Of a stretch of DNA of 64,000 nt, positions 31,939-42,869 are shown in pieces. Both the position numbers and the translations under genes were made by a program. The notes under the pieces are model-generated. The model had not been told where the DNA came from. It was given only the letters and a program-made list of their open reading frames with translations, and did no database searches. Each line of letters begins with the position of its first letter. Within the stretch, counting starts at the first letter, position 1. Origin of the DNA: Aequorivita sp. (lineage in GTDB: Bacteria > Bacteroidota > Bacteroidia > Flavobacteriales > Flavobacteriaceae); assembly GCA_024637015.1 (NCBI GenBank), contig JAGXGE010000032.1, forward strand, positions 1 through 64,000, given 5' to 3'.

Positions 31939-34900
31939 TTAATGACAGCTACAGCCACCGTCCATAAACCCGTGGGTTTCTTGATGCCAAGGAAAAGCTT
32001 GGTTGTATTTATCCATTTCCCAGAAAAAGGGAAGACGCTCTTTTGGATTGTTGCCAATTTCATTCATTGTTTCGGTATCGTACAATCTGCCGTTAATCAT
32101 CACCATTTGTATGGATTGTGGATTTTCTATGTTTTCCAGTGGATTTTCATCCATTATAATTATATCAGCCAGTTTTCCTTCTTTTAATGAGCCAATCTCT
32201 TCTCCAGCACCAATATATTCCGCAGAATTAATAGTAGCAGATTTCAAGGCTTCCAAATTACTCATCCCACCTTGCTGTAACATCCAAGTTTCCCAATGTG
32301 CTCCCAAACCTTGCAACTGTCCATGCGCTCCCATATTTACCTTTACTCCTGCATCGCTCAAATTTTTTGCGGTTTCTGAAACTAGAATATGACCATTTTT
32401 ATATTCTTCCTGTGGCGTTTTCATTCTATGCCGAGAACGGCTGTCTACAATGCTACGAGGCGTGAACGTTAACAGTTTTTTGTTTTCCCAAACATTATCA
32501 CGTTCATAATAATACTCACCATTCATCCCACCATAGTTTACAATAAGAGTAGGTGTGTATCCAGTTCCACTTTTGCCCCAAACTTCAAGTACATCTTTAT
32601 AATCTGGAGCCACGGGAATGTTATGTTCTACGCCCGTGTGTCCATCAATAACCATCGTTAAATTATGATAGAATGTAGAACCACCTTCGGGAACCACGTT
32701 AATACCCATTTCTCGAGCAGCTTGTAGCACTTGTTGGCGTTGGTCTCGACGTGGTTGGTTATAGCTTTTCACACTCTTTGCTCCAAAGGCCTTTGTGCGA
32801 CGAATACTGCTTCTTGCATCATCCAAATTATTTATAACGGCTTTAAAATCGCCATCGGCACCGTAAAGAATGAAACCTGTAGAAAATAATCGCGGCCCCA
32901 CCAACTCACCACTTTTTTGAAATTCAGAAAGCGTAAAAACAGTTTCGGTATTAGCTGAAGGATCGTGCGATGTTGTTACACCAAATGCCAGATTGGCCAT
33001 AAAAGGCCAGTATTGTTGCGAGGGCAATCCATCACGGAACGCTCCCACGTGTGCGTGAGCATCTACCATTCCCGGCATTATAGTTTTTCCTTCTGCGGAA
33101 TAAACTTTTGTGCCTGCAGGAACAGAAACTTTATCGGCTTCGCCAACAGCTTCTATTTTATTACCGTTAATAACGATGGTTCCGTTTTCAATTACTTGAT
33201 CGTTTTCCATTGTAATGATGCGTGCGTTAGTGAAAGCAATCCTTCCGTTGGGTTTATCCACAGGAGCCTGCAAGCCAATCTTTGTCCCAGAGGAAATTAC
33301 ATCTGGAACTTTTTCTGGGGAACCAGTTAAAAAAGTAAATCTGTTTTTTAATTCATTACTGAAATATTCATCGCCCAAGGTCCACATTACTTTTTGGCTG
33401 TTTGGCGACCAATGAATATTAATTCCAACATCTTTGGCGAGTTGTGAAACTGGTAACGCCTTGGTTTTGTCATCCAAATCAAAAGTTTGTCCGGTAAGTG
33501 CCAAAGGCGCTACAAATAGTTTATGAAGGTTTGTAAAGGCTATCCATTCGTTGTCTGGACTTGGTATTAATCTATTGGCATATTTAGAAGTGATGTGTGT
33601 TTTTTCATCATTTCCGTCAATGTTTACACTTATCAATTTTTTTTCAATATCCCCAAAATAGGTCCCCCCCGGTTTGCAGAAAAACTCGTTTTCCATCTTT
33701 ACTAAACATAGGATATTCACCTTTATCAATAACGAACTTTTCATTATTTCCATTGGAATCCATCAAATAAATACCTTTATTTTTTGTAAAAGTGAAACCT
33801 TGATCGGTGTTTCCAATTTCTTTTTTATATGCAATTTGCATCCCATTAGGAGAGAAAGAGGGGGGTTCTATAAATACCTTTTTTTGATGTTAATTTTACA
33901 GGATTTCCACCGCTAGCAGCAATTTTATAAATAGCGCCTTTTTCCAAATCGTTCCAAGTAACGTACACTATTTCAGACCCATTTGGTGAAAAGGTGGGCT
34001 CGAATTCAAAATCGTTACTGTTAGTAAGTCGTTGCGGTTCGCCATTAGGCAAAGTCTTTTTGTATAAATGACCCAAAGCACTGAAAACGATATATTTTCC
34101 ATCAGGCGAAGTGACAGCATGTCGAATCATTTTTGGGGTAAAAGTTTCGGTTTCAATTTTATTATTGAAATGAACGGTTTCCGCTAAATCAATATTTACG
34201 TTTGCTGTAAATGGAATGTTGGTAACCGCCAAAGATTTCACATCAATTTTATTGATTTTTCCCCCACTCCAAAAAATGATTTCGCTATTGTTTGGCATCC
34301 AACTAAAATTGGGATAAACGCCAAAAAGCGCCCAAGCTTCCTGTTGATCTTTATTTAGTTGATCGTAAATAGGCCATTCCTCACCAGTTTCCAAATCTTG
34401 AATAAAAAGCACGCTTTTGGTACGTACTCGTTTAACGAAAGCCAACTTTTTGCCATCGCGTGAAATTGTTGGTCGAGCAGCGCCTCCTGGGCCGCCAGTT
34501 ATTGTTTCTGTTTTCCCCGTTTCAAATTCATACCGTTTTATAACATAAATTTGGTCGTTGGGGTCTTTGTTGTATTGAAAATTACCGCCCGGATACATAT
34601 CTTCACAGTAATACAGGTATTTTCCATCAGGAGAAACAAAAGGCTCGTTTACATCCTGTTGATCGTTTTTGCGTTTAGTGAGTTGCAGACCCGTTCCACC
34701 AGATTTGTGATACTGCCACATTTCACCAGCCCCTAAACTTCGTTCAGAAGAAAAATGTTTTCTGGCAATTAAATAATTGCCGTCTGCGCTCCAAACGGCA
34801 TTGTTCAACAATCTAAAATCTTCTTTCGTAACTTGTTTTGCATTGCTGCCATCCACATTCATAACTCAAATGTTGTCGCCACCACCCGCATCACTAGTAA

Positions 34901-35229
34901 ACGAAATTTTTGTACCGTCCGGACTGAACCTTGGTTGAATTTCAAAAGGAATTCCCGTTCTAATTGCTTTCGCTGTTCCACCCGAAATAGGCATCGTATA
35001 AATATCGCCCAGCATATCAAAAGCAATGGTTTTACCGTCTGGACTTACATCCAAATTCATCCAAGTACCTTCATATGTAGTGAAAGAATGGGTTTTATAG
35101 TTGAAATCTTTTCCAGGATTGGCAACTTCCCATTTTGGTTCTTCTTTTTCTTTGTTCTTCTTTTTCTTTTTTTTGGGCTGTGATTGTCAGTGTAAACGTT
35201 AAAAGGACTAGTGTTGATAGTATTTTCAT
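31939..35229 (-). pseudogene. TolB-propeller amidohydrolase, interrupted by three frameshifts and a stop
   Basis: From an ATG at 35229 a signal peptide (MKILSTLVLLTFTLTITA) is followed by a Lys-rich stretch, then a WD40/TolB-like propeller (DVSPDGKTIAFD, FSPDGTKISF, TRPTISRDGKKLAF). The C-terminal ~420 residues are an amidohydrolase with MVDAHAHVG metal ligands and a late VNMGAHGQ. Frame breaks are in an A-run near 35170, an A-run near 33890 (one base removal gives VFIEPPSFSPNG) and a G-run near 33664, plus TGA for Trp at 34866 (DNI*VMNVDG). Restored length would be ~1,095 residues, normal for secreted flavobacterial members. As given it is not translatable in one piece. Confidence 0.85.
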
Positions 35230-35280
35230 AGTTGGTTAGTTTCAATATTTATATCATTAATGTATATGAAAGTATTTATT

Positions 35281-36909
35281 TTATTCAACTTGCTCGTTAT
35301 TCACATAGAAGTCTTTTTTTATCTGAAAAGTTTGAATTGGCGAAGAAACGGTTTTTGTTTTCCATTCTGAAGTAGGAGAGATCCATTCTTCTTTGCCATT
35401 TATTATTGCAATTACGGGCATATCAAAGTTTTCAATAATATCGGTATATCGGAATTTTAAGAAATTTCCATCGATTGAGTATTCCACTTTCGGAACCATT
35501 GTGGTTCGGAGATATTGGTCAAAAAACTCTGTAAGATTTATTCCAGTTTTTTCACTGATGTAATTTTCAACCTGTTTACTTGTTACTATTTGATGATAAA
35601 ACTCTTGGTTCAACCCACGAAGAATCTGTCGCCATTTTTCATCATCTTCAATAAGTTGACGAATCATGTGGAGCAGGTTTCCGCCTTTGTAATACATATC
35701 GCTACTTCCAGAATTGTCTACATTGTACTGCCCAATAATTGGACGATCATTCAAAATCTTTTTTCTAGTGCCGATAACATATTCCGAAGAAGCTTCTTTT
35801 CCGAAGTAATAATCCAAATACAGATTTTCGGAATAATTTGTAAATCCTTCGTGAACCCACATATCCGCCACATCTTTACTGGTTATACTGTTGGCAAACC
35901 ACTCATGACCGCTTTCGTGAATAATTATAAAATCAAACTTCATTCCCCAGCCGGTTGCTGAAAGATCGCGACCCAAATAACCGTTTTCAAATTTGTTTCC
36001 GTAAGTCACGCTGCTTTGATGTTCCATTCCCAAATAAGGTGCTTCAATGAGCTTGTAACCATCTTCGTAAAAAGGGTAGGGGCCAAACCAATGCTCAAAG
36101 GCTTCCATCATCATTGGCGCCTGTTTGAATTGCTCTTTTGCCTTCGCTTCATTTTCGTGAAGCACATAATAATCCATATCCAGCATTCCTTTTTCGCCTT
36201 TGTATTTTTCGCCCCAATGTATGTAATCGCCAATATTTATGTCTATACCGTAAGCGTTTATGGGGTTTACAACCTGCCAAACCCAGGTTTTTGTGTTTTC
36301 GTGTTCAATTACTTCTTTCAATCTTCCGTTGCTCACGTCCATCAAATCTTTTGGAGCAGTGACTGAAATTGTGATACCATTATCAGGCTCATCAGAAGGG
36401 TGGTCTTTCAGTGGCCACCAGACGCTAGAGCCAATGCCTTCGTTGGAAGTTGCAATAAAATCCTTTCCGTTGCTGTCTTTGGCCCAAGTGAAACCACCGT
36501 CCCATGGCGGACGTCTAGCTACAATAGGTTTTCCGGAGAAGTAAACTGTAATTTTCTCTTCCTTTCCTTTTAGCTGTTTCTTCTGAAGTTTTAAAAAATG
36601 TGCATTTCCTTCGGAAGTATATGAAATTTCTTTTCCGTCCTGAATAATTTTATCAATCTTCATCGGCGTTTGTAAGTCTATCTGCATAATTTCATTTGGC
36701 TCCAAAACTTTATATGAAATGGTATTGCTGCCATTAATGGATTTCTCGGAAGAATTTACTGCAACTTTCAAGTCGTAATACGTAACATCAAACCAAGCCC
36801 TTTCGGGAGTTATGCTACCGCGAAGCGTGTCAGCGCGGGAGAATTCTTGTGAAAAAATTGAACTTACTGAAAAAACACAAAATGAAATAAATAATAATTT
36901 TTTCAACAT
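35281..36909 (-). CDS. Secreted M1-family metallopeptidase
   Basis: A 542-residue protein with a cleavable signal peptide (LLFISFCVFSVSSIFSQ). Catalytic HESGH is at 331-335 and the third zinc ligand Glu354 is in WVHEGF. The substrate loop GMEHQ at 294-298 is a variant of the M1 GAMEN motif. M1 enzymes remove N-terminal residues from peptides, and export suggests extracellular peptide degradation. It is shorter than the classical PepN and lacks the long C-terminal helical part, as is common in the secreted Bacteroidota subgroup. It lies 51 bases upstream of the broken amidohydrolase on the same strand. Confidence 0.92.
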   Translation of the reverse strand: MLKKLLFISFCVFSVSSIFSQEFSRADTLRGSITPERAWFDVTYYDLKVAVNSSEKSINGSNTISYKVLEPNEIMQIDLQTPMKIDKIIQDGKEISYTSEGNAHFLKLQKKQLKGKEEKITVYFSGKPIVARRPPWDGGFTWAKDSNGKDFIATSNEGIGSSVWWPLKDHPSDEPDNGITISVTAPKDLMDVSNGRLKEVIEHENTKTWVWQVVNPINAYGIDINIGDYIHWGEKYKGEKGMLDMDYYVLHENEAKAKEQFKQAPMMMEAFEHWFGPYPFYEDGYKLIEAPYLGMEHQSSVTYGNKFENGYLGRDLSATGWGMKFDFIIIHESGHEWFANSITSKDVADMWVHEGFTNYSENLYLDYYFGKEASSEYVIGTRKKILNDRPIIGQYNVDNSGSSDMYYKGGNLLHMIRQLIEDDEKWRQILRGLNQEFYHQIVTSKQVENYISEKTGINLTEFFDQYLRTTMVPKVEYSIDGNFLKFRYTDIIENFDMPVIAIINGKEEWISPTSEWKTKTVSSPIQTFQIKKDFYVNNEQVE

Positions 36910-36921
36910 AATAATTTTATT

Positions 36922-36950
36922 AAATCACAAATCACAAATCACAAATCACA
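36922..36950. repeat. Tandem AAATCAC array
   Basis: Four AAATCACA units lie between the M1 peptidase and four-helix-bundle genes. The complementary word GTGATTTG occurs on the other side of the small gene near 37350. Confidence 0.7.
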
Positions 36951-36957
36951 TATCTCT

Positions 36958-37314
36958 TTATCTCGATTTTCTTTTTTCTACAATTGCTGAAAAAATCTTT
37001 CTTAGTTCATCTGCCTCATTAATTAATTCGACCAATTTAATATCATATTGTTTATTAAAATCATTTTGCAGCAATTTTAACCAAAGAAGCGATTCTTTTG
37101 CTTCCTTCCTGCATATTTTAATTCTGAAATCAAAATCTTTATCACTTACATGTTCATTTGATTCTATATAATTAGCCGCAACAGACCCTGAAGATCTAAT
37201 TAGTTGTTTCCCATCTTCTATATTTGCAATACTTTTCTGAAATGAATAAACTAATTTTCGCACAGATTTTGCAAACAAGTAAGTTCTAATTTCCAAATCA
37301 TAAGGTTTTTCCAT
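36958..37314 (-). CDS. Four-helix bundle protein (S23/intervening-sequence family)
   Basis: A 118-residue all-helical protein matching the four-helix-bundle family found in 23S rRNA intervening sequences and as isolated genes across Bacteroidota. Marks are YLFAKSVRKLVYSF, a Ser-rich SSGSVAANYIESNE turn, FRIKICRKEAKES and ELRKIFSAIV. Members are known as structures but their role is unsettled. It is bracketed by short AAATCAC-type repeats, suggesting it came in as a small mobile unit; this is inference. Confidence 0.88.
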   Translation of the reverse strand: MEKPYDLEIRTYLFAKSVRKLVYSFQKSIANIEDGKQLIRSSGSVAANYIESNEHVSDKDFDFRIKICRKEAKESLLWLKLLQNDFNKQYDIKLVELINEADELRKIFSAIVEKRKSR

Positions 37315-37375
37315 AAAACGAATTTTTCTTATGTCTTTCTTTTGTTATTTGTGATTTGTATTTTTTTGAGATTTT

Positions 37376-38707
37376 TTATCTAAACACTGTATTGGGGAAA
37401 ACAACAACACTCTCGAACCCATTTTTTCCAACGGAAGCAACCCCAAAAAATGAATTATCAATCACAATTCCTTCCAAAGTAAATTCTGAAACATCGCCTA
37501 CGTAACGGCTATGATCCCAAGTGGGGGAGGTGGTGTCTCGCCAATATATTTTATAGCCCGCAGCACCATCAACTTTGTCCCATTTCAATTTTGCAGAGGG
37601 TTCCACAACGCCACCAATGGCAACATTTTTTGGTTCGGGTGGAGCAGATGCTATACTTGCTAAGTTAATCGCATTGACTGCAGTGAGTTTTGCGGCATAA
37701 TCAAAGTTTACAAACTCCAGTTTATCACCGTACTCAATGCCATTCTCGGTTCTTAAATCTTGGTGTTGGTGGTTGTAATCTTCGTGCGATTCCATAATCC
37801 GGATTCCTGCCCAACCTAAATCATTGAATGGCCTGTGATGGCCACCGCGGCCAAAACGATCCAGTCTGTAAACCATCATTGGATTCATTTCTGGCATATA
37901 AGTCTGTGTGTTTTTAAAAACGTAACGGGCAAGTTGGCGTGAAATTCCGTCCACTTCACCACCATAAAAGCGTCGCAATTCACGTTCGCGTTCCGTTTCG
38001 GTTGGGGGCACTGGTTCACTGAAAATTCTGAAATCGCGATTACTGATTACACCGTCAACTCCTTTTATGTTACCGATCATATCATTATTGAAAACCCCGA
38101 TGATTTCCCAACCGTTCTTTTTGGCATATTCAGCAAAACCTTTTCCGCCGAAAAGACCTTGTTCTTCGCCACTTAACCCTAAATAAACGATGCTGCTTTC
38201 AAATTTATATTTTGAAAGCACACGAGCTGCTTCAATGGCTCCCGCCATGCCACTGGCGTTATCGTTGGCGCCGGGCGCATCTTTGGTGAAATCACTGCCA
38301 TCACTGTTTCGGGAATCGATATCGCCACTCATAATGATATAACGGTTTGGGTATTTTGTGCCTTTTTGAACAGCCGCTACATTCACAATCCAAGTATCTT
38401 GGGGGATGCGATCATTTGCCTCGGCTTTTACGAAATCTTTTTGATAAAAAACATTTAAACAGTTACTGCAATTTTTTGAAACTTTTTCAAATTCAGATTT
38501 TATCCATCGTCGCGCGGCACCAATTCCACGGGTGTTGCTAATGGTATCACTAAAAGTATTCCGGGTTCCGAAATTGGCAAGTGTAGTTATATCTGATTTA
38601 ATTCTTTCCGAAGAAACGGAATTAATAATATCGTAGATTTTTTGATCGGTTTGGGAATAACAAAAAGAGAACATCAATAAGGCTACTAAAAGGGAAAATA
38701 TTTTCAT
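37376..38707 (-). CDS. Secreted M28-family aminopeptidase with C-terminal FN3-like domain
   Basis: A 443-residue protein with a signal peptide (LLVALLMFSFCYS). The M28 zinc motifs are visible: SGDIDSR (normally SGHxDS), GANDNASG, SGEEQGLFGG and a late ESHEDYNHQHQD. The His-to-Asp change in SGDIDS removes one of the usual metal ligands, so activity needs a check. Residues ~350-443 are a fibronectin-III-like module (AKLKWDKVDGAAGYKIYW). The family releases N-terminal residues outside the cell. It sits in a run of secreted hydrolases. Confidence 0.9.
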   Translation of the reverse strand: MKIFSLLVALLMFSFCYSQTDQKIYDIINSVSSERIKSDITTLANFGTRNTFSDTISNTRGIGAARRWIKSEFEKVSKNCSNCLNVFYQKDFVKAEANDRIPQDTWIVNVAAVQKGTKYPNRYIIMSGDIDSRNSDGSDFTKDAPGANDNASGMAGAIEAARVLSKYKFESSIVYLGLSGEEQGLFGGKGFAEYAKKNGWEIIGVFNNDMIGNIKGVDGVISNRDFRIFSEPVPPTETERERELRRFYGGEVDGISRQLARYVFKNTQTYMPEMNPMMVYRLDRFGRGGHHRPFNDLGWAGIRIMESHEDYNHQHQDLRTENGIEYGDKLEFVNFDYAAKLTAVNAINLASIASAPPEPKNVAIGGVVEPSAKLKWDKVDGAAGYKIYWRDTTSPTWDHSRYVGDVSEFTLEGIVIDNSFFGVASVGKNGFESVVVFPNTVFR

Positions 38708-38782
38708 TTTAAAAAAGTTTCCCTAAAAATACTCAAAAGAAGGTACAACGTCTAAAAACTTTTAAATTTTGTAAATGCTGAA

Positions 38783-39649
38783 TTACATAGGCTCTGCCAC
38801 TACAGCTAGTTTCTTTCCGTTGGGGCTAATTGCCATTCGAGTTAAGTTTTTAATACCATATTCTTCCAATGAAGCCACCCTGTTCCATTCAGATTCACCC
38901 AATGTGTCATACATATAGAGTTTGTTGCCGCTGCCAACAAGAACTTGTGTGTCGTTGATCCAAACACAATCCTGAATGCCGATTGGCAATTCGGTTACAA
39001 AAAAGCTTTCATAGGAATTCATATCTAAAAGATAAAGGTCTAAATTCCCTTCTTCGTTTACTAAAGAATAACTCATGGAACTTGTATTTGGGACTTTTTG
39101 GAGAGATCTTCCAGCATTATAAAACAAGGTGTCTGCTTTTTTTGATGGCAAATCAATCATTACTAAATCCATATTATCACCATCTAAAACTGTAGAAAGA
39201 ATTTTTTTGTCATCATAAAAGGCGAAATAGGCTACTTGTAAATTTTCAATTAGTTCTGATGAATTGCCCTTTTCTGAATTGTAACGATAGAAGCGTTGCA
39301 GCCCATCTTTGTCCAGCCGAACTGCCGCTAAATCATTATTTGAAGGAAATTTTTGTGGGGAATATTCACCACCTTCGGTTTTTTTATTGATCCATTTTTG
39401 AAGTTTTGAAGTCAAGTTATATTCTGAAATGTCTGTCTGTCCATCATTGTTTCCAGCAAAAACAAGGGTTTCGTTTGAGATGAAAGAAGGCTGGTTGTCA
39501 TAACCTTCGTTGTTTGAAATATTCTGCGAATTCAGCAACTCAATGCCTTCATAAGAAGGGGCAATATCAAAAACATATACTTCGGTGTTGTTCTGTGAGA
39601 AAGTGAGTTGGGTGATGAAGATGACAAAAAGGAAAAGGAGCTTTTTCAT
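38783..39649 (-). CDS. Secreted TolB/PD40-like beta-propeller protein
   Basis: A 288-residue protein with a signal peptide (LLFLFVIFITQLTFSQ). Repeated propeller blades read PSFISNETLVFAGNNDGQ, DLAAVRLDKDGLQRFYRY and MAISPNGKKLAVV. There is no sorting tail or catalytic motif. Propellers of this class bind peptides or sugars or serve as scaffolds. The repeats are degenerate and their number (about five) is low for a closed propeller. Exact ligand unknown. Confidence 0.78.
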   Translation of the reverse strand: MKKLLFLFVIFITQLTFSQNNTEVYVFDIAPSYEGIELLNSQNISNNEGYDNQPSFISNETLVFAGNNDGQTDISEYNLTSKLQKWINKKTEGGEYSPQKFPSNNDLAAVRLDKDGLQRFYRYNSEKGNSSELIENLQVAYFAFYDDKKILSTVLDGDNMDLVMIDLPSKKADTLFYNAGRSLQKVPNTSSMSYSLVNEEGNLDLYLLDMNSYESFFVTELPIGIQDCVWINDTQVLVGSGNKLYMYDTLGESEWNRVASLEEYGIKNLTRMAISPNGKKLAVVAEPM

Positions 39650-39705
39650 TTAATTCAATTTTAATTAAAGAATAACAAATTTCGCACCAAATTATGGATA
39701 AAAAT

Positions 39706-39734
39706 AAAAACGCCCCATTTCTGGAGCGTTTTTA
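39706..39734 (-). terminator. Terminator after the beta-oxidation operon
   Basis: AAAAACGCcCCA pairs with TGGaGCGTTTTT (one mismatch) around TTTC, just past the acyl-CoA dehydrogenase stop. Confidence 0.82.
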
Positions 39735-39753
39735 TAAATAATTTAAGGTTTAA

Positions 39754-41562
39754 TTAAAAAGGATAATTATTTTCTGAAATTAGCTTATGGGCTATTGTTT
39801 TTCTCAACTCGCCAATGTTTGGCATGTTTTGGTATTTGGTAAAACGCTTAAGTCCCATCAACATTGCACGTTGTTCGTCACCTTCAGAGAAAGAAAGAAT
39901 GGCTTCTTTTGCTTTAACTGTAATTATATCAACGGCGTGATATAGGTATAATTGCGACATTGCAATTTGTTCTTTTTGTGAATCTTTACCAGAGCGTTTT
40001 GCGTTTTTTTCAGTTCGTAAAATGGCACTTTCTGCCATATAGATTTCAATTAAGATATCTGCGGCTGCCAATAGTGTCTGCTGATGTTCTTCTAGTTCTG
40101 TTCCATATTTTTGAACAGCACTTCCAGCAACCATTAAGAAAACTTTTTTAAGTTTGGCAATCATTGCTTTTTCTTCTGAAAGTAATTCGGAAAAATCTGG
40201 AGTTTCAAATGATGGTATACCCATCAATTCTGAAGCTACTTCCTGCGCAGGATTCAATAGATCAACGTGACCTTTCATTGCTTTCTTTACTAACATTCCA
40301 ACGGCCAACATTCGGTTGATTTCATTGGTACCTTCGTAAATACGGGCAATTCGGGCATCACGCCAAGCAGATTCCATAGGTGTGTCGGCACTATAGCCCA
40401 TACCACCGTAAATTTGGATTCCTTCGTCACTACAGTTTTGGATGTCTTCAGAAACAGCTACTTTTAGGATTGAACACTCAATAGCATATTCTTCAACACC
40501 TTTTAGTTCAGCTTCGTGGTGGCTGTTACCATTTTTAATACGAAGCGCAATTCTGTCTTCAATATTTTTTCCGGCACGATAGCTAGCACTTTCACCAACA
40601 TAGGAGCTAGTTGCCATTTCGGCCAATTTTAGTTTTATAGCACCAAAAGAGGAAATCGGCACGTTAAACTGAATTCGTTCATTTGCATACTGAACAGCAT
40701 TAGCAATCACACGGCGTTGTGCGTCAAGACTAGCTGCTGCAAGCTTAATTCTACCAACGTTCAAAGCGTTCATAGCAATTTTGAAGCCTTCGCCTCGCTC
40801 GCCCAACATATTTTCAACAGGAACTTTTGTTTCGTTAAAGAAAACCTGACGGGTAGAGGAGGAGTGAATACCTAATTTCTTTTCTTCTTCGCCCATAGAA
40901 ATTCCATTTTCAGGATCATTTTCAACAATAAATCCTGTGATGTATTTATCGTCTTCAATACGCGCGAAAACAATCATAGTGTGACAAAAACCTGAATTTG
41001 AAATCCACATCTTTTGTCCGCTGATGGAATATGTTTTTCCATCTTCAGAAAGAACTGCTTTTGTTTTACCACTATTGGCATCGCTTCCAGCTCCGGGCTC
41101 AGTTAAAGCATAAGCTCCAAACCATTCACCTGTGGCAAGTTTTGGAACGTATTTTTTCTTTTGTTCCTCGGTTCCATAAAGAGTGATCGGCAAAGTTCCA
41201 ATTCCTGTATGTGCACCAAATGCTGTAGCAACAGAACCTGTTGCTCCTGATATATAATCACACACCAACATTGTGGTTACGAAGCCCATTCCAAGCCCAC
41301 CATATTCCTCTGGCACCGAAACGCCGAGTAGGCCCATTTCGCCAGCTTTGCGCATAACTTCTTCGGTCAGGGCATAGTCTTTATGCTCAAAACGCTCTTT
41401 GTTTGGCCAAATTTCGCGGTCAACAAATTCCTTTACGGAATCGCGCATCATTTTCTGCTCTTCGGAAAAATCTTCCGGAGTGAAGACGTCTTCTGCTTTG
41501 GTTTCTTTTACCAAAAACTGGCCTCCGCGGAGTATTTCTTTATCTTTTGTTTCAGTTTCCAT
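39754..41562 (-). CDS. Acyl-CoA dehydrogenase, long form
   Basis: A 602-residue flavoprotein. The acyl-CoA dehydrogenase core has YALTEPGAGSDA, the WISNSGFC/FIVEND strands, and the late IQIYGGMGYSADTP with IYEGTNEINR. The extra ~160 C-terminal helical residues place it with the long FadE/VLCAD-like forms common in Bacteroidota. It catalyses the first oxidation of fatty acyl-CoA, passing electrons to ETF. The catalytic Glu is probably the one in the IYEGTNE loop, as in the family. It is the last gene of the operon, 26 bases after the thiolase gene. Confidence 0.93.
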   Translation of the reverse strand: METETKDKEILRGGQFLVKETKAEDVFTPEDFSEEQKMMRDSVKEFVDREIWPNKERFEHKDYALTEEVMRKAGEMGLLGVSVPEEYGGLGMGFVTTMLVCDYISGATGSVATAFGAHTGIGTLPITLYGTEEQKKKYVPKLATGEWFGAYALTEPGAGSDANSGKTKAVLSEDGKTYSISGQKMWISNSGFCHTMIVFARIEDDKYITGFIVENDPENGISMGEEEKKLGIHSSSTRQVFFNETKVPVENMLGERGEGFKIAMNALNVGRIKLAAASLDAQRRVIANAVQYANERIQFNVPISSFGAIKLKLAEMATSSYVGESASYRAGKNIEDRIALRIKNGNSHHEAELKGVEEYAIECSILKVAVSEDIQNCSDEGIQIYGGMGYSADTPMESAWRDARIARIYEGTNEINRMLAVGMLVKKAMKGHVDLLNPAQEVASELMGIPSFETPDFSELLSEEKAMIAKLKKVFLMVAGSAVQKYGTELEEHQQTLLAAADILIEIYMAESAILRTEKNAKRSGKDSQKEQIAMSQLYLYHAVDIITVKAKEAILSFSEGDEQRAMLMGLKRFTKYQNMPNIGELRKTIAHKLISENNYPF

Positions 41563-41588
41563 TGCTATATAAGTTTGTTAAGTTGTTG

Positions 41589-42779
41589 TTATTTCAAAAA
41601 TTCATATACTCCCGCAGCACCTTGTCCGGTTCCTACGCACATTGTCACCATTCCGTACTTACCTTGCAGGTCTCGTTTGCGCATTTCATCAAAAAGTTGA
41701 ACCGAAAGTTTGGTTCCTGTACAACCCAATGGGTGACCCATTGCAATTGCACCTCCGTTTACATTTACCTTTTCTTTGTCTAAACCAAGTTCTCGAATAA
41801 CAGCTAATGATTGTGAAGCAAAAGCTTCATTTAATTCTATAAGCTCTATTTGATCTTGTTTTAATCCAGCTTGCTTTAACGCTTTTGGAATAGCATATAA
41901 TGGACCTATACCCATAATTTTGGGTTCTACACCAACTGCGGCATAGCTTACCATCCTTGCAATTGGTTCAAGATTTAGTTCTTTTACCATTTCTTCGCTC
42001 ATAATTACAGCGAAAGCAGCCCCATCACTCATCTGTGATGAATTTCCAGCGGTAACGCTTCCACCCTCTGCAAATACAGGCCTAAGTTTTGATAGCGCTT
42101 CTATATTGGTTCCTTTTCTTGGCCCTTCATCTTTATTCACCGTATATTTTTCGGTCACTTTTTTTCCGGCATCATTCACAAAAGTATGTTCCACTTCAAT
42201 AGGAACTATTTGATCTTGAAAGCGATTTTCGTCTTGTGCTTTCAACGCTCGCATTTGACTCGTATAAGCGAACTCATCTTGGTCTTCTCGGGAAACGTTG
42301 TATTTTTTTGCAACGGCTTCTGCGGTTAAACCCATATTCCAGTAGTAATCTTCGTGACCTTCTTTTGCCAACTTATAATCAGGGACAGGTTTGTAACCTC
42401 CCATTGGAATATAGCTCATGCTTTCCGCACCACCTGCAATAATACAATCTGCCATTCCACTTTGAATTTTAGCTGCAGCAATGGAAATAGTTTCAAGTCC
42501 CGAAGCGCAATAACGGTTTACCGTCATACCAGGAATTTCAACAATATCCAATCCCATTAGCGAAATCAATCGGCCCATGTTTAGACCTTGTTCAGCTTCG
42601 GGCATTGCATTCCCTACGATTACATCGTCAATCCGTTTTTTGTCGAGTTGCGGCAATTCGTTCATTATATATTTAATGGTTTCCGCGGCCAACTCATCAG
42701 GTCTTTTGAAGCGGAAAACTCCGCGAGGAGCTTTTCCCACCGCGGTTCTGTATGCTTTTACTATATATGCTGTTTTCAT
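41589..42779 (-). CDS. fadA: Acetyl-CoA acyltransferase (thiolase)
   Basis: A 396-residue thiolase. The nucleophilic Cys91 is in [10 protein letters not shown], the His is in GHPLGCTG and the second Cys in [10 protein letters not shown], all with normal spacing. It performs thiolytic cleavage of 3-ketoacyl-CoA, the last step of each beta-oxidation cycle. It lies between the dehydrogenase/hydratase and acyl-CoA dehydrogenase genes in one minus-strand operon. The 90-base gap before it holds only a TTAAGC/TATAGC tandem repeat. Confidence 0.95.
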   Translation of the reverse strand: MKTAYIVKAYRTAVGKAPRGVFRFKRPDELAAETIKYIMNELPQLDKKRIDDVIVGNAMPEAEQGLNMGRLISLMGLDIVEIPGMTVNRYCASGLETISIAAAKIQSGMADCIIAGGAESMSYIPMGGYKPVPDYKLAKEGHEDYYWNMGLTAEAVAKKYNVSREDQDEFAYTSQMRALKAQDENRFQDQIVPIEVEHTFVNDAGKKVTEKYTVNKDEGPRKGTNIEALSKLRPVFAEGGSVTAGNSSQMSDGAAFAVIMSEEMVKELNLEPIARMVSYAAVGVEPKIMGIGPLYAIPKALKQAGLKQDQIELIELNEAFASQSLAVIRELGLDKEKVNVNGGAIAMGHPLGCTGTKLSVQLFDEMRKRDLQGKYGMVTMCVGTGQGAAGVYEFLK

Positions 42780-42789
42780 TTTTTTATTT

Positions 42790-42860
42790 GGCTTTAGGCT
42801 TTAAGCTGTATGCTTTAAGCGGTTAAGTAAATAGCCTATAGCTTATAGCTTATGGCTAGT
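42790..42860. repeat. Tandem GGCTTTAAGC/ATAGCTTATAGC words
   Basis: Degenerate 8-10-base units fill the gap between the thiolase and the multifunctional gene. A CGAAAC-TCTA-GTTTCG hairpin overlaps the latter's stop codon. Confidence 0.6.
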
Positions 42861-42869
42861 AGCGAAACT

